Positions 18,255 to 22,374 of a stretch of 22,374 nucleotides of DNA are shown here, in pieces (the first letter of the stretch is position 1; every line of letters begins with the position of its first letter). The translations under genes were made by a program, and so were the position numbers. Origin of the DNA: Myxococcota bacterium. GTDB taxonomy: Bacteria; Myxococcota_A; UBA9160; PR03. The stretch is from the NCBI GenBank assembly GCA_030066475.1, contig JASJBO010000037.1, forward strand, positions 1 through 22,374, written 5' to 3'. The notes below the pieces were generated by a model that had not been told where the DNA came from, did no database searches, and saw nothing but the letters and a program-made list of their open reading frames with translations.

Positions 18255-21137
18255 TCACGCCCCGGGCTCGCCGTCGCGGAGGAGCTCGAGGAGGAGGGCG
18301 CGGAGGCGGAAGGGGCGGAGGGGCTTGGTGACGGACCGGAGGCCGTGGGAGCGGATGGCCTCGAGCTCGGGGGCGGCGGTCTCGCCGGTCACGATGGCGG
18401 CCGGGATGCGCAGGCCGGTGTGGGCGCGGAGCCACGCGATCGCGTCGAGGCCCGTCTCGTCCCCAGCCAGGCGGTAGTCGGCGAGGATCGCGTCGGGGGG
18501 CTCCGCGAGTCGTTCGAGGCTGTCGCGCAGGTCCGCGAGCGAGGCGGCGGCGATCACGCGGCAGCCCCAGCGCGTCAGCAGCTCGTGCATCGCTGCGAGC
18601 ACCTCGAGGTCGTCGTCGAGCACCGCGATGCGTCGTCCCGCGAGGTCGACGCCCGGCGCCGCGGCGATGGGCGCGGGCTCCGTCTCGCGAGCGCGCGGGA
18701 CCGCGACGGCGAAGGTCGAGCCGGCCCCCGGCCGCGAGGCCAGGTCGACCGGGTGACCGAGCAGCCGGGCAGTGCGCTCCACGATCGACAGCCCGAGCCC
18801 GAGTCCCCGCTCCGATCCGCGCCCGCCGATCTGGACGAACTCGCGGAACACGTCGCGCTGGCGATCCTCGGGGATGCCGGGACCGGTATCGCGCACCTCG
18901 ATCCGCACCCGCTCGCCGGCCTGGTCGGCCCGCACGCGCACCTCCACCTCGCCCTTCTCGGTGTAGCGGATCGCGTTGGAGAGCAGGTTCTGCAGGATGC
19001 GCCGCAGCAGCAGCGGGTCGCTGCGGACGCGCTCGCTCGACGGAGACCAGCGCAGCCGCAGGCCCTTCGCCTCTGCGACGGGGGCGAGCTCGCCGATCAG
19101 CCGCTCGAGCAGCGAGTCGAGCGCGAACCCCACTGGCTGCGGATCGACGCCGCCCACGTCGAGTCGCGACACGTCGAGCAGCCCGTCGAACATCTCGCCC
19201 AGGCTCGCGGCCGCGCCGCGGATCCGCTCGGCCAGCTCTTCCGCCCGATCGTCGCGCGTCTGGTCCACCAGCGCCTCGGAGAGCAGCGCCAGGGCGTGCA
19301 GCGGCTGGCGCAGGTCGTGGCTCGCCGCGGCCAGGAAGCGCGAGCGCGAGACGTTGGCGCTCTCGGCGCGCTCCTTCAGCTCGCGCAGCTCCTCGGCGCG
19401 GAGGCGCTCCTCGACGATCGTCTCGGCATCGCGCACGTGCAGGAGCTGGGCGGACGCGCGCTCGGCCACCGTGGCCAGCAGAGCCAGGTCGGTATCGGTG
19501 TAGATGTCGCCCGAGCGCCGGGCGCCCAGCACGACGAGCGCGCCCAGGTCCTTGCCGCGTCGCAGCGGGACCAGCACCTCGGCGCCGAGTCGCGCGACGG
19601 CGCGCGCGGCCGCCGGCTCGAGCTCGGGCAGGCTGCGTCCCAGCTCGTCGCCGCGCACCCGCAGCGGCACCGGCCGGCTCTCGAGCGCGACCACCAGCGA
19701 CCCGAGCGGTCCCAGGTCGATCGCGCCGTCGCCACCATGCACCGGCACCAGCCGCTCCCCCTCGCGGCGGTAGGCCGCGCAGGTCTCGGGCCGCAGCAGC
19801 AGCCCGAGCCGCTCACCCACCAGCCGGTCGACCTCGTCGCCCGAGCGGCACTCGGACAGGTCGCCGAGCAGCAGCTCCACGCCGCGCTCCAGGGCGAGCC
19901 GCTCGGGAAAGAACAGCCGGTCGAGGCGCGGGCGCAGCGCCCGGTGCGCCACCACCAGCGCGGCGGCGAGCAGCGGGGTGAGCACGAGCTGCAGCAGGTC
20001 GTGCGACGCGCCGGTCGCCGCGGCCAGGCCGCCCGCGAGCCAGGGAACCAGCGCGAAGATGGCAGCGAGCGCCAGGACGGCGGTCAGCGAGTAGGAGGCG
20101 GCCGAGCTGATCAGCCGGTCGATGTCGAACAGGTTGTAGCGCGCGATCCCCACCAGAACGCCGATCGGGAGCGCCACGGCGCTGATCGGCGTGTACTCGA
20201 ACGCGGCCGAGAAGTTGAACGCCGGAAGCAGAGTGGGCGCGAGCACCTGGAGGCCGACCGCGACCAGGGTCGGCAGCACCGTCACGTAGCCGCCGAGCAG
20301 CACCCACTTCACCCGGCGTCGCCCGATCGGCGTGGCGTACACGTAGTTCCAGGTGGCGATGGTGAGCAAGACCAGCGCGATCACCGCATCCGAGCTGAGC
20401 GCGACGACCGGCGCGTACTCCGGCGGGAACGGAGCGCCGAGGTGGTAGTTGAAGCGCGCCACCAGGTGCACGAGACCGATCCACGCCCAGTGCGGTGAGA
20501 GCCGCCGGCCGGGCAGCAGCTCGTCGGGAAAGCTGATCACCCAGCGCATCAGCAGTCCGATGGCCACGAAGCCACCGAAGTTGAACAGGATCTGATTCGC
20601 CCAGGTCTGCAGGCGCGGACCGCCGTAGAAGGGCGTCTCCAAGATCGCGAAGCCGACGAACCCGGCGAACAGGAGCTGCGCCTGCCGGTTGCCCGGGGAG
20701 CGCAGCAGCACCAGCACGGAGAGCAGCACGAAGCCCGCGAGGAAGGGAAGCCGGTGCCACGGATTGCGCAGGCTGCTCATGCGCAGCACGGTCTCGTGCC
20801 GCACCCCGTCGCGCTCGAACACCAGCGGCGCCTCGGCCGCCGCCCCCCCCTGCTCGAGGGCGATCGCCTCGAAGCCGATGTAGCCCACCCCGCGCAGGTC
20901 CTCGTCGCCGACCCGGATCAGCCGGTCGCCCACCTCGAGGCCGTTCCAGCGCACCTGCCGTTCGATCCGCGCCCCACCCACGATCGGGTAGCCGTCGCCG
21001 CCGGGCGCGGGCACCGCGAAGACGGGCGGCTGCGCGCGACCGGTGCGCAGGTTCTCCTTGACGTGCAGCCCCAACGCCAGCCCGAACGCCGGGAGCAGCG
21101 TGGCCAGCAGCAGCTTGTCGACGTTCGCGGGGCGCAT
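18255..21137 (-). CDS. Hybrid sensor histidine kinase with PDZ-like and multi-pass membrane input
   Basis: A 960-residue membrane sensor. One N-terminal helix (about 8-24) is followed by a PDZ-like extracytoplasmic segment (about 50-122; GLEVGDRLIRVGDEDLRG). Several more helices lie between about 130 and 400. A GAF-like domain (about 425-575) and a short coiled linker (RAEELRELKERAESANVSRS) lead to the HisKA H-box ASHDLRQPLHAL, with phosphorylated His607. The HATPase_c N-box is LLSNAIRY, with DTGPGIPE and GLGLGLSIV. A C-terminal receiver has AVLDDD, phosphoacceptor Asp887 in LADYRL and Lys938 in VTKP. The start ATG 21137 is preceded by GGGAGAG. It is convergent with the LuxR-type regulator. 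The stimulus is unknown; the attached receiver suggests a phosphorelay or feedback step before the separate regulator. Confidence 0.93.
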   Translation of the reverse strand: MRPANVDKLLLATLLPAFGLALGLHVKENLRTGRAQPPVFAVPAPGGDGYPIVGGARIERQVRWNGLEVGDRLIRVGDEDLRGVGYIGFEAIALEQGGAAAEAPLVFERDGVRHETVLRMSSLRNPWHRLPFLAGFVLLSVLVLLRSPGNRQAQLLFAGFVGFAILETPFYGGPRLQTWANQILFNFGGFVAIGLLMRWVISFPDELLPGRRLSPHWAWIGLVHLVARFNYHLGAPFPPEYAPVVALSSDAVIALVLLTIATWNYVYATPIGRRRVKWVLLGGYVTVLPTLVAVGLQVLAPTLLPAFNFSAAFEYTPISAVALPIGVLVGIARYNLFDIDRLISSAASYSLTAVLALAAIFALVPWLAGGLAAATGASHDLLQLVLTPLLAAALVVAHRALRPRLDRLFFPERLALERGVELLLGDLSECRSGDEVDRLVGERLGLLLRPETCAAYRREGERLVPVHGGDGAIDLGPLGSLVVALESRPVPLRVRGDELGRSLPELEPAAARAVARLGAEVLVPLRRGKDLGALVVLGARRSGDIYTDTDLALLATVAERASAQLLHVRDAETIVEERLRAEELRELKERAESANVSRSRFLAAASHDLRQPLHALALLSEALVDQTRDDRAEELAERIRGAAASLGEMFDGLLDVSRLDVGGVDPQPVGFALDSLLERLIGELAPVAEAKGLRLRWSPSSERVRSDPLLLRRILQNLLSNAIRYTEKGEVEVRVRADQAGERVRIEVRDTGPGIPEDRQRDVFREFVQIGGRGSERGLGLGLSIVERTARLLGHPVDLASRPGAGSTFAVAVPRARETEPAPIAAAPGVDLAGRRIAVLDDDLEVLAAMHELLTRWGCRVIAAASLADLRDSLERLAEPPDAILADYRLAGDETGLDAIAWLRAHTGLRIPAAIVTGETAAPELEAIRSHGLRSVTKPLRPFRLRALLLELLRDGEPGA

Positions 21138-21265
21138 GGCGGCTCTCCCGCTCGGAGACTACCCCGGCGGGCCCTCCGCAGGCCTCCCCCATCGCCTCCG
21201 CCATCCGGGCTAGGCCGAACGGCCCATGCCCGCAGGCGCTCCCGTCCCTCCTCGGCCGCTCCCGC
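21138..21265. other. Short spacer between two minus-strand genes
   Basis: 128 bases between the DUF4412-type gene and the sensor kinase gene on the same strand. It contains the GGGAGAG ribosome-binding site of the kinase near 21143-21150. I see no other structure and no clear terminator. Confidence 0.3.
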
Positions 21266-22015
21266 TCAGTTCGCGCCGGGTGCGGCCGGGGACGGCTGCG
21301 CGGGCGGCGCCGGCGGCTTCGCGGGAGCGGGAGCCGGAGTCCGCGACGGCGCCATCGCCGGCGCGTCCACCTTGCGGTAGCCGGCGGGAACCCGGAACAC
21401 CATCGGATCGAGCGCCTTCGCCTCGGCGCGCTCCAGCTCGAGCGTCGACAGCAGCTGACCGTTGCGGCGGTACACCAGCTTGACGACGAACCCGTCGGCG
21501 TCCGCCTCGCGCAGCGCCGCGGTGAGCCCGCGCGCGCTGCTCGAGAAGCCCTCCATCGACTCGGCCAGGCGCTCGTATTCGAGCAGGTCGCGCGTGGTCC
21601 ACACCTCGTACTCGGAGCCGAGCGCGTCGGTCGCCACCACGTGGCGGCACTCGAGGCCGTGCAGGGTCTCCGCGCCGCGCGGCGTCACGGTGAGCGCGGC
21701 GTCCGCCGCCTCCCGCTCGCCCGGCCCTGGCAGCGGGACCTCGCGATACGCCCGGTTGCGCACGTCGAGCTGGGTCACCACAGTGGGGCGCTCGTAGTCC
21801 ACCAGATAGGTGAGCAGCGGCATCGGGCCGTTCGGCGTCGGTGTGCTGACCTCGGTGCGCATGCCGCTGCGTCCCACCGACAGCGTGAAGTCCATCACGC
21901 GTCCCGCCGCGGTCGACTTCATGTGGAGCACGCCCTCGAAGGGCTCGGCTCCAGCCTGCCCCGGCCCGGTCGCCAGCAGCAGCACGGCGACCGCCGCCGC
22001 GGCCCTCAGTTGCAC
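21266..22015 (-). CDS. Secreted DUF4412-type periplasmic protein
   Basis: A 249-residue exported protein. The GTG at 22015 opens a signal peptide (M-Q-L-R then AAAAVAVLLLATGPGQAGA, cleavage expected before EPFEG), and no other start is available nearby upstream. The mature part follows the DUF4412 pattern: FEGVLHMKS at the start, VMDFTLSVGRSGMRTEV, a YLVDYERPTVVTQLDVRNRAYREV segment, then HGLECRHVVATDALGSEYEVWTTRDL, and a Phe-rich-to-Pro boundary VFRVPAGYRKVD. Such domains, in the LolA/outer-membrane lipoprotein superfamily, are poorly characterised; lipid or hydrophobic ligand binding is an inference. The last ~30 residues are a Pro/Ala-rich tail (TPAPAPAKPPAPPAQPSPAAP), probably a flexible linker. 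No lipobox Cys follows the signal peptide. It is on the same strand as the sensor kinase, upstream of it by 128 bases. Confidence 0.8.
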   Translation of the reverse strand: MQLRAAAAVAVLLLATGPGQAGAEPFEGVLHMKSTAAGRVMDFTLSVGRSGMRTEVSTPTPNGPMPLLTYLVDYERPTVVTQLDVRNRAYREVPLPGPGEREAADAALTVTPRGAETLHGLECRHVVATDALGSEYEVWTTRDLLEYERLAESMEGFSSSARGLTAALREADADGFVVKLVYRRNGQLLSTLELERAEAKALDPMVFRVPAGYRKVDAPAMAPSRTPAPAPAKPPAPPAQPSPAAPGAN

Positions 22016-22059
22016 ACCGGGGCCACGCCGTGGGAAGCCGACCAGGTGTTGCCCGTCTC

Positions 22060-22310
22060 TCAGGCCCGCTCCCAGCTCGCGTGCAGGTCGGCCGCCGAGA
22101 TCAGCCGCGGCCCTGTCTGCTCGAAGGTCACGTGCTCGAAGGTCACGCCCACGTTGCGGACGTCCCGGACGAAGTCGGGGTAGAGGCCCACGTGATGCAT
22201 CCCGTCGAAGTTGACGTCCCAGCCGCGCTTGGTGCGCCCCGAACTCTACATCACCGCCGAAGTTCTCCCACTGGGTCAGCGGGAACGTCTGCTGGTACCT
22301 GCGCCGGGCA
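22060..22310 (-). pseudogene. Broken C-terminal remnant of an M19-dipeptidase-like/amidohydrolase protein
   Basis: On the minus strand, one frame from about 22243 to the TGA at 22060-22062 reads G-R-T-K-R-G-W-D-V-N-F-D-G-M-H-H-V-G-L-Y-, then PDFVRDVRNVGV, ending ISAADLHASWERA. An in-frame TAG (22246-22248) blocks it upstream. Just upstream, another frame reads RYQQTFPLTQWENFGGDVEFG. Removing one G from the GGGG at about 22236-22239 would fuse both parts into one reading, E-F-G-R-T-K-R. A second stop (TGA) occurs further upstream in that other frame, near 22328. The joined segment resembles the C-terminus of large bacterial M19-like dipeptidase/amidohydrolase proteins (pattern D-N-x-D-G-x-x-H-x-G-L-Y-P-D). 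That assignment is from memory and uncertain. A 15-base tandem duplication (22121-22150) gives VTFEHVTFE. A sequencing error instead of a true pseudogene is possible for the single-base shift. Confidence 0.5.
22121..22150. repeat. 15-base tandem duplication inside the enzyme remnant
   Basis: TCGAAGGTCACG followed by TGC, then TCGAAGGTCACG followed by CCC. The duplication is in frame (five codons), giving two V-T-F-E units on the minus strand. Confidence 0.7.
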
Positions 22311-22328
22311 GCCCGACGCCGCCGTCAT

Positions 22329-22369
22329 CGGGAACGCCGTCGCCATCGCTGCCGGCGACGGCGTTCCCG
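22329..22369. repeat. Perfect 16-base inverted repeat at right edge
   Basis: Arms at 22329-22344 (CGGGAACGCCGTCGCC) and 22354-22369 (GGCGACGGCGTTCCCG) are perfect complements around a 9-base loop. It lies just upstream (minus strand) of the region where the enzyme remnant loses its open frame, so it may be an inserted REP-like element. It is followed by GGGAC at the window end, echoing the GGGGAC ends of the 18182-18250 element. It has no T tract. Its outer boundary may lie beyond the window. Confidence 0.7.
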
Positions 22370-22374
22370 GGGAC

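Overview
This is a very GC-rich bacterial window built mostly around storage alpha-glucan (glycogen or maltodextrin) turnover. The composition, GTG/TTG starts, secreted DUF1566 protein, LuxR-type response regulator and multi-domain sensor kinase suggest a Gram-negative, environmental, deltaproteobacteria-like lineage (Myxococcota, Desulfobacterota or Binatota type). The lineage is an inference; there is no rRNA or other marker gene here to fix it.

Left part (1-4094): a secreted protein on the minus strand runs off the left edge. It has seven propeller-like repeats followed by two DUF1566 domains. Divergent to it is an ABC1/UbiB-family atypical kinase whose metal-binding motif looks like the COQ8/ADCK3 version. 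Convergent with the kinase, sharing the CTAG of the two stop codons, is a 73-residue protein with two membrane segments.

Core (4284-16318): glgX, glgB and malQ form a translationally coupled plus-strand operon with overlaps GTGA and TGATG. They supply debranching, branching and 4-alpha-glucanotransferase activities. The end of malQ and the gap after it consist of a GC-rich repeat (two 66-base copies and a decayed third) and a hairpin. A family-4 glycosyltransferase (minus) and a short alpha-glucan phosphorylase (plus) diverge from a shared 217-base spacer. A second, longer phosphorylase with a DUF3417 domain points back at the first; the two overlap tail to tail by 16 bases. Together these enzymes can extend, branch, trim and phosphorolyse a glucan. 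No ADP-glucose pyrophosphorylase (glgC) or classical glgA is seen in the window.

Right part (16421-22374): a protein with four CBS motifs (a possible adenine-nucleotide sensor) starts divergently from the long phosphorylase. Next is a NarL/LuxR response regulator, convergent with a 960-residue hybrid histidine kinase (PDZ-like domain, multi-pass membrane domain, GAF-like domain, kinase, receiver). A 69-base inverted-repeat element with 14-base perfect arms lies between them and supplies the last codons of the regulator. A secreted DUF4412-type lipid-anchored or periplasmic protein follows. The last 300 bases hold the broken C-terminal remnant of another enzyme and a 16-base perfect hairpin.

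I see no CRISPR array, tRNA, rRNA, integrase or transposase. The most unusual items are the two repeat or inverted-repeat elements that reach into the 3' ends of genes, the paired convergent phosphorylases, and the frameshifted remnant at the right edge.
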